The notes under the pieces were generated by a model. That model was not told the origin of the DNA. It saw nothing but the letters and a program-made list of their open reading frames with translations, and searched no databases. From NCBI RefSeq assembly GCF_000834635.1, contig NZ_JXQV01000012.1, positions 248,001-312,000 on the forward strand: 64,000 bases of DNA, read 5' to 3'. The stretch's first letter is position 1; each line of letters starts with the position of its first letter. The DNA is from Agrobacterium tumefaciens. Lineage in GTDB: Bacteria > Pseudomonadota > Alphaproteobacteria > Rhizobiales > Rhizobiaceae. Positions 9,492-17,368 of the stretch are shown here, in pieces. The position numbers were made by a program, and so were the translations under genes.

Positions 9492-9967
9492 GCCGTTATG
9501 TCCTGGGCTTGCTGTTCGTCATCACTTGGCTTGCCATTTCAGGCAGCTTCACCATCGCCAATATGGTCTTTGGGGCCATCATAGCGGCGCTGTCGCTTGG
9601 CATCGTGCGTCGTGAACTTGCGGCAAGCGAGACCTATTGGGCGCGCATCCCTGCCATCCTGTCGCTGGCGCTGCTGTTCGTTCGCGAACTGGCGCTCTCG
9701 GCCTGGACGGTTGCCATGCTGGTGGTCAGGCCAAAGCTGGTGCTCACACCGGGCATCTTCGCCTATCAGCTCAAGGTCAAAAGCGATTTCGAGATCACGC
9801 TGCTTGCCAATCTCATCACGCTCACGCCCGGCACACTCTCCGTGGATGTCTCCGCTGACCGCGCAATCCTCTTCATTCACGCGCTGGATTGCAGCGATGT
9901 AGAGGCTACCAAGCGATCGATTGCAGAGGGTTTCGAGAAGAAGATCATGGAGGCATTTCGCAAATGA
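9488..9967 (+). CDS. mnhE: Mnh/Mrp antiporter subunit E
   Basis: A 159-residue protein with two or three N-terminal membrane segments and a soluble C-terminal domain. The family block TLLANLITLTPGTLSVDV and the following HALD are clear. MrpE is thought to help membrane assembly of the complex. The gene overlaps both neighbours by four bases (ATGA at each end). Confidence 0.92.
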   Translation: MSRYVLGLLFVITWLAISGSFTIANMVFGAIIAALSLGIVRRELAASETYWARIPAILSLALLFVRELALSAWTVAMLVVRPKLVLTPGIFAYQLKVKSDFEITLLANLITLTPGTLSVDVSADRAILFIHALDCSDVEATKRSIAEGFEKKIMEAFRK

Positions 9968-10341
9968 CACCTGAGACCCTGGTTTCCGGCGCAACGATGT
10001 TTGCGTTGATTGTCCTGTCTGTTGCTTTTCTGATGACGGTCTATCGCGTCGTTGTTGGCCCAACCTTGCCCGATAGGGTCATTGCGCTGGATATGCTTGT
10101 TGGCATTGCCATCGGCTTCATCGCAACCATAGCGATCCGCACAGGCGTGTATCTCTATGTTGATATTGCAGTTGCTCTCTGCCTTGTCGGTTTTCTTGCC
10201 ACAGTTGCGTTCGCCCGCTTCATTCAGTCGCGAAGACCAGACCCAGATGCGCATGGAAAAATCGTGCTCGATGGCACGGATGTGATGCCTGCACGCGGTG
10301 CAGCACGAAGAAGAACAAACGGAAAAAGGGGCCGATCATGA
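9964..10341 (+). CDS. mnhF: Mnh/Mrp antiporter subunit F
   Basis: A 125-residue, three-helix protein. The signature [19 protein letters not shown] between helices one and two is typical of MrpF/MnhF. The C-terminal 35 residues are polar and basic ([20 protein letters not shown]), longer than in many MrpF proteins. The start at 9964 overlaps the mnhE stop by ATGA, which settles it against an upstream in-frame ATG. Confidence 0.9.
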   Translation: MTPETLVSGATMFALIVLSVAFLMTVYRVVVGPTLPDRVIALDMLVGIAIGFIATIAIRTGVYLYVDIAVALCLVGFLATVAFARFIQSRRPDPDAHGKIVLDGTDVMPARGAARRRTNGKRGRS

Positions 10342-10679
10342 GCTGGGTCATCGCCATTGCCGTCACGGTCCTATTGGTTTGTGGGGCGCTCTTTTCGCTG
10401 GCTGCCGCGATAGGTATTAACCGTTTTCCAGACCTCTATACTCGCATGCACGCAGCGTCCAAGGCCGGAACTGTCGGTTCGGGTCTTCTTCTTCTTGCCG
10501 TCGGCATTGACGCGTTTCAGCTGACTGTTTTCGCACGTGCAGCAATAGGATTTTGTTTCATTATTATGACTGCCCCGGCTTCTGCTCACTTGCTAGCAAA
10601 AGTTGCGCATCAGGCCGGATATCGTCTCTCAAAGATTACTGTAAAAGATGAAATGAAAGCAAACCTGAAGTTGAAATAG
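10338..10679 (+). CDS. mnhG: Mnh/Mrp antiporter subunit G
   Basis: A 113-residue, three-helix protein. The block [20 protein letters not shown] is the MnhG/MrpG hallmark, and the third helix ends in [17 protein letters not shown]. The 3' half is noticeably richer in A and T than the rest of the operon, a trend that continues into the downstream gap. It is the last gene of the seven-gene operon and overlaps mnhF by ATGA. I see no clear hairpin terminator after it. Confidence 0.9.
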   Translation: MSWVIAIAVTVLLVCGALFSLAAAIGINRFPDLYTRMHAASKAGTVGSGLLLLAVGIDAFQLTVFARAAIGFCFIIMTAPASAHLLAKVAHQAGYRLSKITVKDEMKANLKLK

Positions 10680-11097
10680 GGTATATGCTTGAGTGTAGTC
10701 TGGGCCATAATTCAGACATACATATTTAGTTTCTTACCTGTGATTTCTAATAGGAAGAATAAGGGCTTTAATCTACGAATTATTACAAAATAATAATTGG
10801 ACTTTTTTTGGTTTGGTGTTATCCACATCAGGTAAAGTACATGATGTTGATTTGTGTCATGCGAAGATGAGTAGGTCCAGTTAGGTATTTTAAAGATGCA
10901 TAATTCATCTTTTCCAAGAGTATCGTCGATATCCATTCGTTGTTCGTAGTGTCCATAAGCATCGATCCCTTCTCCTGCGTATATCGGAAGAAGGAATTGA
11001 TCTTCGGAGGACCCAAATCAGAGGGCGGGGTTAACTTCGTTTCACGCGGTTCAGGTTTTAACCTTTGCCGGTGAAGATATGAACAGGAGACAGATAT
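10680..11097. other. AT-rich intergenic region ahead of mucR
   Basis: These 418 bases are much richer in A and T than the flanking genes and hold long A/T tracts, as promoter regions of Ros/MucR genes do. Two minus-strand open frames here lack ribosome sites and family similarity and are not called. MucR proteins repress their own genes by binding AT-rich DNA, so operator sites are expected here, but I cannot point to one. No RNA gene is recognised. Confidence 0.5.
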
Positions 11098-11526
11098 ATG
11101 ACGGAAACTACATACGGCGGCGCTCAGGATCTGCTTGTCGAACTGACTGCAGATATCGTTGCTGCCTATGTTAGCCACCACGTCGTTCCGGTTACGGAGC
11201 TTCCCGGTCTAATTTCAGATGTGCACACCGCGCTCAGCGGTACATCGCTGCCAACAGTGGCTGCGGTTAATGTTGAAAAGCAGAAGCCTGCGGTTTCTGT
11301 CCGCAAGTCGGTTCAGGATGATCAGATCATCTGCCTGGAATGTGGTGGTTCTTTCAAATCGCTGAAGCGTCACCTGACGACGCATCACAGCATCAGCCCG
11401 GAAGAATATCGCGACAAGTGGGATTTGCCTGTCGATTATCCGATGGTCGCCCCTGCCTATGCCGAAGCGCGCTCGCGCCTGGCAAAGGAAATGGGCCTCG
11501 GCCAGCGCCGCAAGTCCAGCCGCTGA
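11098..11526 (+). CDS. mucR: MucR/Ros-type zinc-finger transcriptional regulator
   Basis: A 142-residue protein, the exact length of Agrobacterium Ros. The single prokaryotic zinc finger is [19 protein letters not shown], with Cys79, Cys82, His92 and His96/97. It is followed by the conserved [12 protein letters not shown] block and a basic tail. Ros/MucR bind AT-rich promoters and repress genes for exopolysaccharide, virulence, motility and their own transcription. ACAGGAGACAG precedes the ATG. The two downstream genes resemble gene transfer agent activators, which makes MucR a plausible upstream controller; that link is inference. Confidence 0.95.
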   Translation: MTETTYGGAQDLLVELTADIVAAYVSHHVVPVTELPGLISDVHTALSGTSLPTVAAVNVEKQKPAVSVRKSVQDDQIICLECGGSFKSLKRHLTTHHSISPEEYRDKWDLPVDYPMVAPAYAEARSRLAKEMGLGQRRKSSR

Positions 11527-11550
11527 TCCGCACTCCATTCGCCTCTTCAA

Positions 11551-11580
11551 AAGCCGGTCCCTCGTGGATCGGCTTTTTTT
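11551..11580 (+). terminator. Rho-independent terminator after mucR
   Basis: AAGCCGGTCC pairs with GGATCGGCTT (10-base stem with one G-T pair) around a 5-base loop and runs directly into a stretch of seven T. It separates mucR from the following activator-like operon. Confidence 0.88.
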
Positions 11581-11615
11581 ATGCCTGGAGGCAAGGATGC
11601 GAGAGTTTAAAATAA

Positions 11616-11630
11616 GAAAATAATCCTTGA
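11616..11630 (+). promoter_or_regulatory. 15-base motif shared with the GTA cluster promoter region
   Basis: GAAAATAATCCTTGA here is identical to positions 42061-42075 upstream of the first gene transfer agent gene. Here it ends 119 bases before the start codon of the GafY-like gene; there it ends 126 bases before the start of the small terminase gene. Both copies have a second AAAATAA element just upstream, starting 8 bases earlier here and 11 bases earlier there. The pattern fits an activator or promoter element common to the regulator and its target. This is inference from position and identity. Confidence 0.6.
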
Positions 11631-11749
11631 AAAAATTCAAAGCCTTATGCTTCCGGTTGCTGAATACAGCATTTTCAGGATAGCAGCGCAATTGCAGGTT
11701 CAGATTTGATGGAGTATGAATTAATTCCTATTTAGTGAGGAGTTGCATC

Positions 11750-12169
11750 ATGACATCAAATCTTCAAGCCTGCGCGCCGCAAACATCTGCCCCTCAAAGC
11801 TTTGCGGCTGTGCTGGCCTGCATGCCCCGCGCGCCAGTGCCAAGGGCGAACCGTGCCGCATGCCAGCGGGTGCGTGAAACCACATGCCAGATTTACACGC
11901 AGATCGTGGATCAGGACGCGGTCCGTCGCAACCGCCGTCACGCAATGCTGCATATCCGCCAGATCGCGCTCTATGTCAGCCATGTCGCCTTGTCCCTGCC
12001 CATGTGGCAGGTGGCCCTCTGCTTCGGGCGGGATCAATCCACGGCCAGCCTGACCTGCCAACAAGTCGAAGATCGTCGCGATGATGCTGGTTTCGATGCA
12101 TTCGTGACCATGGTGGAAGAGGCCGTCAAACCGCTTCTGGAGACAATCGAGGCCGAAAGCCATGCGTGA
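11750..12169 (+). CDS. DnaA domain IV-like HTH protein, candidate GafY gene transfer agent activator
   Basis: A 139-residue protein. Residues 70-112 read like the DNA-binding domain IV of DnaA, including a GRDQSTASLTCQQVEDRRDD stretch that parallels the DnaA signature. No AAA+ domain is present, so it is not an initiator. It overlaps the next gene (DUF6456) by eight bases. A DnaA-like HTH followed by DUF6456 is the make-up of GafA in Rhodobacter and the GafY/GafZ pair in Caulobacter, which directly activate gene transfer agent genes. TGAGGAG precedes the ATG at 11750. The regulatory role is inferred from this architecture and from the shared motif. Confidence 0.75.
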   Translation: MTSNLQACAPQTSAPQSFAAVLACMPRAPVPRANRAACQRVRETTCQIYTQIVDQDAVRRNRRHAMLHIRQIALYVSHVALSLPMWQVALCFGRDQSTASLTCQQVEDRRDDAGFDAFVTMVEEAVKPLLETIEAESHA

Positions 12170-12986
12170 GATCGAAACCAAGAGCACCGAAAAGAACAAT
12201 TCCTCACTTGTGCGGCTTCTTCGCTTCATCGGCAGCAAGCCTGCTGTGATTACGGAGAGGGGAGGCGATATCGATGTGTCCACTGAGCGTGCCGATCAAC
12301 CGCATCGGTTCGATCGGCAGGTGGTCGATCAGGGCGTGTCCGCTGGCTTGCTGGTTCTGGATGGCAACAGCCTCCGCGCGCAGCCCGCCACATCAAGTGC
12401 CTTCCTCAAGCGCGCTATGGTCAAGGAACGTGACGAGATCTTTCAGGAGCAGCATCGTCTCTGCGATGTCGTTTCCATAGACATCGATGGCACAAAGCAG
12501 ATGGCGCGGCGCAATGAGCTGTCCTCACCGCTGTCAGCTTTGCTGCGGCTGAAAGACCGTGACGGAACGCTGTTTTTCCCGGCCGATGCGCTGGAGGCGG
12601 GCGAGAGGCTGGCCGCTGATTTCCATCGCGGCCAACTCAGCCCAAGGATCACATCGTGCTGGGAGCCGCGGCTGGCAAAGCGCACCAAGGGCGAGGGCAA
12701 TGGCGCGCAGGATATCAGCGATACCGCCATGGCCGCCCGCATCCGGTTTTCAAAGGCCACCGAGGCCATGGGGCCGGAACTGGCTGGCGTCGCCATTGAT
12801 GTCTGCTGCTTTGAAAAGGGTCTTGAACTGGTGGAGCGTGAGCGGCAATGGCCGGTGCGCTCCGCAAAGCTCATGTTGCGCACGGCCCTGCAGGCGCTGT
12901 CACGGCACTATTCACCGCCAAACCCCACAAGCCGCAAGCGAGACAGCCACCATTGGGGTGCCGATGGATATCGGCCAGAGCTATGA
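12162..12986 (+). CDS. DUF6456 protein, candidate GafZ gene transfer agent co-activator
   Basis: A 274-residue protein. The first 115 residues are polar and weakly conserved in appearance. Residues 120-270 carry the DUF6456 block (SPLSALLRLKDRDGTLFFPA, an AGERLAADFHRGQL helix, a DTAMAARIRFSKA helix and RQWPVRSAKLMLRTALQAL near the end). In GafA and GafZ this domain contacts RNA polymerase and allows transcription of the GTA operon. The eight-base overlap with the preceding HTH gene suggests coupled synthesis and a joint complex. The assignment rests on domain recognition by eye. Confidence 0.75.
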   Translation: MREIETKSTEKNNSSLVRLLRFIGSKPAVITERGGDIDVSTERADQPHRFDRQVVDQGVSAGLLVLDGNSLRAQPATSSAFLKRAMVKERDEIFQEQHRLCDVVSIDIDGTKQMARRNELSSPLSALLRLKDRDGTLFFPADALEAGERLAADFHRGQLSPRITSCWEPRLAKRTKGEGNGAQDISDTAMAARIRFSKATEAMGPELAGVAIDVCCFEKGLELVERERQWPVRSAKLMLRTALQALSRHYSPPNPTSRKRDSHHWGADGYRPEL

Positions 12987-13002
12987 AGCAATCCCGAAAC
13001 CA

Positions 13003-13419
13003 TCAGGCGGCGAGCACCTGTGCCTCGCCGCGGATGCGGTTGATCATGGAGCGCAGGCCATTGGCGCGCTGCGCGGAAAGGTGTTCCACAAGACCAATCT
13101 TGCCGAAAACCTCGATGGCGTCGAGACCAGCGATCTCAGAGGCGTGTTTTCCGGAGTAGACGGCAAGCACAATGGCCACCAGCCCGCGCACGATATGCGC
13201 ATCGGAATCTCCCTCAAAGGTCAACATGGGGTCGCTCGCGCCATCGCTGTGGCTCACAAGCCAAACCTGGCTCGCGCAGCCCTGCACCTTGTTGGCCGCG
13301 CTCTTCTTCTCTTCGGAGAGATCAGGCAACGCCTTGCCGAGTTCGATTACGTAGCGATAACGGTCTTCCCAGTCATCCAGAAAGGCAAAGTCATCGAGTA
13401 TCTTGTCTAGGGAAGCCAT
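13003..13419 (-). CDS. sufE: Cysteine desulfurase sulfur acceptor SufE
   Basis: A 138-residue SufE. The acceptor Cys is residue 48 in NKVQGCASQVW, after ALPDLSEEKKSAAN, and the C-terminal part includes GLDAIEVFGKIGLVEHLS. SufE takes sulfane sulfur from SufS and passes it to the iron-sulfur scaffold. The ATG at 13419 was preferred to one six codons upstream. It is convergent with the DUF6456 gene, with only 16 bases between stop codons, and stands apart from any suf operon in this window. Confidence 0.93.
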   Translation of the reverse strand: MASLDKILDDFAFLDDWEDRYRYVIELGKALPDLSEEKKSAANKVQGCASQVWLVSHSDGASDPMLTFEGDSDAHIVRGLVAIVLAVYSGKHASEIAGLDAIEVFGKIGLVEHLSAQRANGLRSMINRIRGEAQVLAA

Positions 13420-13493
13420 GGTGCGCCATCCGTTCATCGTGCCGGTTCACCAGCATATAGGCCAAACCAAACCCCAATTGAACCGCTCACCAC

Positions 13494-13531
13494 AAAAAAA
13501 GCCCCGCTACGAAGCTAATCGTAGCAGGGTT
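13494..13531 (-). terminator. Rho-independent terminator after the DUF5330 gene
   Basis: Read on the minus strand, a stem of about 12 bases (CCCTGCTACGA and TCGTAGCGGGG) is followed by C and seven T. It lies downstream of the DUF5330 stop codon and upstream of sufE, so the two genes are separate units. Confidence 0.85.
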
Positions 13532-13605
13532 ATAGTCAGGGCAGTCAGGCTGCCCCAGGGAAGGGCTGCAAGCGGAGGAATGTATTGAATTGCGTTGGCC
13601 GTCGA

Positions 13606-14052
13606 TCAGGGTGCCGGGCGGCGCTGCGGCATCGGCACGTAAGGCTGCGATTTGATGGTGCCGGTTTTGATGTCGTCGCTGTTGTCAGAGATATTGATCG
13701 GTGCGATGGCTGGTTCTGCGGCAGGGGCATGTGCAGGTGCTGCCGCCGCATCGGCAATTTTCGGCTGTTCGTCGCTGCCAGCCAGCTGGGCGTCGATCAA
13801 CTGATAGGCAACCTTTGCGCCTTCGCGGGCTCTTTCACCCAGCGCATGAAATGTTTCTGCACCCTTCACGCAAACGTCGGGCTTTTCCACGCAGATGGCG
13901 GAGACATATTTGTAGGCTTCGCTGGCTGCTGATACAGCGCCGGCGACATTCATCTGGGAATTTGGATTGTTGCTGTCACTGGAGCCGCCAAAATAGGACA
14001 ATGCAACCAGAACCAGCGAAAACCAGATCGACCCTTTGATCAAGAACCACAT
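13606..14052 (-). CDS. DUF5330 family membrane-anchored protein
   Basis: A 148-residue protein with one N-terminal hydrophobic segment (residues 2-22, FLIKGSIWFSLVLVALSYFG). A middle part with two Cys follows (AICVEKPDVCVKGAETFHAL), then an Ala/Pro-rich tail ending in PMPQRRPAP. The pattern matches DUF5330 of Rhizobiales, whose function is unknown. It is probably anchored in the inner membrane with the soluble part in the periplasm. It is divergent from divJ across a 468-base gap and has its own terminator. Confidence 0.8.
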   Translation of the reverse strand: MWFLIKGSIWFSLVLVALSYFGGSSDSNNPNSQMNVAGAVSAASEAYKYVSAICVEKPDVCVKGAETFHALGERAREGAKVAYQLIDAQLAGSDEQPKIADAAAAPAHAPAAEPAIAPINISDNSDDIKTGTIKSQPYVPMPQRRPAP

Positions 14053-14520
14053 TGCGACACCACCCTGTTTGACGTTGCCCTTTGCGGGTCATCCGTGTTG
14101 CCCTGTTTCTCGGGCTTGGAATCACCCTAGAACCAACAGACCAACAGCCATTTGCAAAAAACGGCAGAATTTAATTCAAATTGTATCGATTTGTTCCGTA
14201 ACTGAACCCCGATTGCAATTTCTCTACAAGTTTAACGGCTGGTGTTAAGCATAATTGCGGCGGTCGCCAGCAATTGCAGGGGATAAGGGTGCCCACGCCT
14301 GCCACAAAGATTAACGCGAAACGAAAAATCTAACAAAATCCTTTGCTTACCCGTCATTAACCATGAAAGACAAAGTCTGCCCCAAATGCCCCGAAACGGG
14401 ATTATGCCGGGGTTTAAAGGGGCCGGGAGCCCTCAGGTTTAGGCTTTCCTTAAGCCGCGGCCCTCTATTGTCGGCCATGGTTAAGGGCTGCGTCGCCCGT
14501 CAGAATTCGGTGTTTAGGTA
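14053..14520. promoter_or_regulatory. Divergent intergenic region with two TTAACCAT elements (possible CtrA half-sites)
   Basis: This 468-base gap separates DUF5330 (minus) from divJ (plus). TTAACCAT occurs at 14357-14364 on the plus strand and at 14477-14484 on the minus strand. That octamer resembles the half-site described for CtrA in alphaproteobacteria. A GC-rich leader structure is possible at about 14418-14466 (GGGCCG pairing with CGGCCC, with an inner GGCTT/AAGCC stem). No short gene with a ribosome site was found. Confidence 0.4.
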
Positions 14521-16068
14521 TTGCGTAAAATTACGGAAAAAGCGATTGCGCTGATTGATCATGCCTCTGGCGTGTGGCTTTCGCGCATGGAAGAAGACGC
14601 CAGCGCGCGGACCGCAACGGTCCATGCGTTGCGCCGTCTTGTCGTGTCAGGCATGGCCGCCTTGCTGGTGGTGCCTGCTGCTTTCTGCCTCGCATTCTCC
14701 GTCTCCGTCGCATTGCCACTGGGCGTTGCAACTGTCTTTGCCGTTTTTCTCGCCGCCGCCGCTTCGCTTCTGGCCCTGCACAGGCCAAAGCGCCCGCAGG
14801 AGCAGGACATGTCCGCTGCGCCCGCAGGCGATGTCATGCTGCGCGCCACACAGGTGCCCGGGCTGTTGCTGGTGTTTGATGAGCACGGCGTGGTCAAAAG
14901 CGTGTCTGGACGCGATGTCGGCCAGTTTCCACTTTCCTTCCAGCATTGCGCTGGTCATATCTTTGCCGAGCTGGTTCATGTGTCGGATCGCATCGCTCTC
15001 ATGCAGGCGTTTGACGCGCTGCGTCAGGGTAATGAGAATGCATTTGCGGAACTGCGCTTTGATACGCCAGTTGCCACCCGCCAGACGCAGTTTCTGCACG
15101 GTCGTGTGGACTTGACGGCAGAGCGGGACCCTATGGGCAGGCTTACAGCCGTCATCGGCCAGCTTCGCGATGTGACCGAAAAGGAAATCCTGCGCAAGGA
15201 AGTGGTCCGCAAGGCAGCGGAAGCCGAATCGGCCAATGATGCCAAGTCGCGTTTTCTGGCAGCCGTCAGCCATGAGCTGCGCACGCCGCTGAATGCCGTT
15301 CTTGGCTTTTCGGATATTCTCGCTGGCGAGTATTTCGGCAAGCTCGAAAACGATCGCCAGCGCGAATATGTCTCTCTGATCCGCCAGTCCGGCGCGCATC
15401 TTCTGTCGGTGGTCAACACCATGCTGGATATGAGCAAGCTGGAAGCGGGCCGTTATGAGCTGCTGATGGAGCCCTTCCTCATCTCCGATGCCATTGCCAC
15501 CTGCGAGGGCATGCTCGGTCTTCAGGCAAAGCAGAAGGGCGTGACCCTCACCAGCCGCATTCAGCGCGAAATCGGTGAAGTCGTTGCCGATCAGCGCGCC
15601 GTTCAACAGGTTCTTATCAATCTTGCTGGCAACGCCATAAAGTTTACCGAATCGGGCGGTGTTGTCACCATCGACGCATCGTTGGAGGGGGCCATGTTGA
15701 AGCTGACCGTCAGCGATACAGGCATTGGCATCGCCGCAGACAAGATGGCGTTTCTCGGCCAGCCTTTCATGCAGGTGCAGAACGAGTATACACGCCGCTT
15801 TGAGGGCACGGGCCTCGGCCTTGCTCTGGTTAAGGGTCTGGTTGCCCTGCACGGCGGAAGCTTTGCAATGACCAGCCGCGCCGGTGAAGGCACGGTTGTC
15901 ACGATCCTCTTGCCAGCGGATGGCTCTGGCCAGACGACAGGCCTCGACCATGATGATGCCAAGGGCCCGGTGGTCTTTCCACCACGCCTCAAGCAACAGG
16001 TCGCAGGTGCAGACAAAATGATGAAGGAGGACGTTGCGGATGGCGGCGCCAAAGCGAAAATCGCCTAG
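14521..16068 (+). CDS. divJ: DivJ/PleC-family (PdhS) sensor histidine kinase, probably DivJ
   Basis: A 515-residue kinase. Two hydrophobic segments (about residues 42-62 and 65-85) anchor it. A PAS-like sensor follows (110-220). The HisKA box is FLAAVSHELRTPLNAVLGFS with phospho-acceptor His251, and the ATPase has NLAGNAIKFT, DTGIGI and GTGLGLALVKGL. This HisKA type belongs to the PdhS kinases that act on DivK and so set CtrA activity in the cell cycle. The name DivJ rests on membrane layout and on recalled gene order beside sufE and ros in Agrobacterium. The start is TTG at 14521; the next in-frame ATG is at 14587. Confidence 0.75.
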   Translation: MRKITEKAIALIDHASGVWLSRMEEDASARTATVHALRRLVVSGMAALLVVPAAFCLAFSVSVALPLGVATVFAVFLAAAASLLALHRPKRPQEQDMSAAPAGDVMLRATQVPGLLLVFDEHGVVKSVSGRDVGQFPLSFQHCAGHIFAELVHVSDRIALMQAFDALRQGNENAFAELRFDTPVATRQTQFLHGRVDLTAERDPMGRLTAVIGQLRDVTEKEILRKEVVRKAAEAESANDAKSRFLAAVSHELRTPLNAVLGFSDILAGEYFGKLENDRQREYVSLIRQSGAHLLSVVNTMLDMSKLEAGRYELLMEPFLISDAIATCEGMLGLQAKQKGVTLTSRIQREIGEVVADQRAVQQVLINLAGNAIKFTESGGVVTIDASLEGAMLKLTVSDTGIGIAADKMAFLGQPFMQVQNEYTRRFEGTGLGLALVKGLVALHGGSFAMTSRAGEGTVVTILLPADGSGQTTGLDHDDAKGPVVFPPRLKQQVAGADKMMKEDVADGGAKAKIA

Positions 16069-17002
16069 GAAAACTCCGGCCCGCAAGGAGCCGGGTGTCG
16101 TTTCCGTGGCCGCTCTGGCCGTGGGGCAACAGATTCTGCGTCACCCCAAACTGGTCGGCGGTTGCACGGCCTTTTTCGTCGTGTTCGGTTTCGTAGCCGC
16201 CAATGCGCTCTGGTACCAGCCGGGGCATCACCCATCACCCTTCATGCGCACGCGCGATGAGGAAAATCCCAACGGTATTCCCGGATATCGCCTGGCATCC
16301 GGCCTCGGCGAACAGGGCAACGTCACCACCTTCCGCATCGAGCGCCAGACCGAAGCGCCGAAGCCATCGGCCATGCCGGCAGCCGGTAATCCCGATGAAG
16401 CGCCAGCCCTTCCGGCTCTGCCCGCGCATGCGTCGAGCGGGGCTACACCGCAAGGCCCGTCTCAACTCGTAACCGATATCCAGCGCGAGCTTGCCCGTCG
16501 CGGCCTTTACGAAGGCGTGGCAGACGGCATGACCGGCCCCCGCACCACCGCCGCCATTCTGTTCTTTGAAGAAACCGTCGGCATGGAACAGACCGGCGAG
16601 CCGACGACGCGCGTTCTCTCAGCCCTGAAAATAGACAGCGCCACCACCGTCGCCGCCATTCCCAAGGCCCTGCCGAAGGATCGGCCCGCCGCTGCCAATT
16701 CCGGCGGCGTCGCCATCGATCCCGTAGCCGCTGCCATTAAGAACGCTGAGGCTGAAAAGCCAAAGGCGCAGTCGGTTTCGCTGACAACGCAAAAGCCGCA
16801 CACGCCCGTCACAAACGATCTGGTCGCCAAGATCCAGCAGGGCCTTGTCAACATTGCCTATGCGGATGTGAAGGTGGATGGCATGGCAGGCGAGCAGACG
16901 CGTCAGGCCATTCGCAACTTTGAAAAACACTATCGCCTGCCCGAAACCGGCGAGCCCAGCGAGGCCGTGCTGAAAAAGCTGAAATCCATCGGCGCTTTGT
17001 GA
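16040..17002 (+). CDS. Membrane-anchored double peptidoglycan-binding domain protein
   Basis: A 320-residue protein. A basic N-terminus (KRKSPRKTPARK) precedes one transmembrane segment at about residues 38-58. Two PG_binding_1 domains follow: about 145-198 (LVTDIQRELARRGLYEGVAD, then GPRTTAAILFFEE) and 262-320 (LVAKIQQGLVNIAYADVKVD, then GEQTRQAIRNFEKHYRLPE). A Pro/Ala-rich linker joins them. It should sit in the inner membrane and bind peptidoglycan in the periplasm. AAGGAGG nine bases before the ATG at 16040 decides the start. It overlaps divJ by 29 bases, so both are co-transcribed, which hints at a cell-cycle-linked wall role. Confidence 0.82.
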   Translation: MAAPKRKSPRKTPARKEPGVVSVAALAVGQQILRHPKLVGGCTAFFVVFGFVAANALWYQPGHHPSPFMRTRDEENPNGIPGYRLASGLGEQGNVTTFRIERQTEAPKPSAMPAAGNPDEAPALPALPAHASSGATPQGPSQLVTDIQRELARRGLYEGVADGMTGPRTTAAILFFEETVGMEQTGEPTTRVLSALKIDSATTVAAIPKALPKDRPAAANSGGVAIDPVAAAIKNAEAEKPKAQSVSLTTQKPHTPVTNDLVAKIQQGLVNIAYADVKVDGMAGEQTRQAIRNFEKHYRLPETGEPSEAVLKKLKSIGAL

Positions 17003-17014
17003 TATCGCATTCCC

Positions 17015-17359
17015 ATGCGCATCAAATCCGAGATTTTCGTTTCAGCCCTCATAAGGCGCGTTTTTTCCGCCGGTGATTTCGCCGCCGTTGAACGCAAGGG
17101 TGCCGATGCGGCGGGCGCAATCTTCATTCGCCAGCGCCTTCGCAGCGGCGCTGAAAATCTCTACAGCCCCGCACCGCAGAGCTTTTCAGATGATGAAGAG
17201 GGGAGCGCAGACCGCCGTTTCGAACTGCGGCTTGGCCACGCGGATGCAGGTGATGTTGAGGCCGTGCTGGAGAAAGAGCGTCGCTTCGATAGCGACCTCT
17301 GGGTCGTGGAAATCGAGACCGAGACCGTTGACGGTCTGTTCAACGTCGTTTCAGCTTAA
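17015..17359 (+). CDS. DUF1491 family protein
   Basis: A 114-residue cytoplasmic protein matching DUF1491 of alphaproteobacteria. It starts MRIKSEIFVSALIRRVFSAG and has FAAVERKGADAAGAIFIRQ, with an acidic C-terminal half ending in DSDLWVVEIETE. No function is established. It follows the peptidoglycan-binding protein gene by 12 bases and likely ends the divJ operon. It is convergent with the DUF2336 gene, with nine bases between stops. Confidence 0.82.
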   Translation: MRIKSEIFVSALIRRVFSAGDFAAVERKGADAAGAIFIRQRLRSGAENLYSPAPQSFSDDEEGSADRRFELRLGHADAGDVEAVLEKERRFDSDLWVVEIETETVDGLFNVVSA

Positions 17360-17368
17360 TCCGGCGCC

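Noticed and set aside
10712-11181. Two minus-strand frames (74 and 117 codons) upstream of mucR
   Set aside because: They lie in AT-rich promoter DNA, one runs into mucR, and neither has a ribosome site or familiar sequence.
11721-11735. CtrA site TTAA-N7-TTAG just before the GafY-like start codon
   Set aside because: One base off the full consensus, in AT-rich DNA and only 15 bases before the start codon; chance occurrence is likely.
11750-12169. DnaA replication initiator or origin nearby
   Set aside because: Only a domain IV-like part is present, without an AAA+ ATPase, and I saw no DnaA-box cluster around it.
14647-16086. 479-codon minus-strand frame opposite divJ
   Set aside because: The plus strand holds a full histidine kinase with all motifs; the antisense frame has no recognisable domain.
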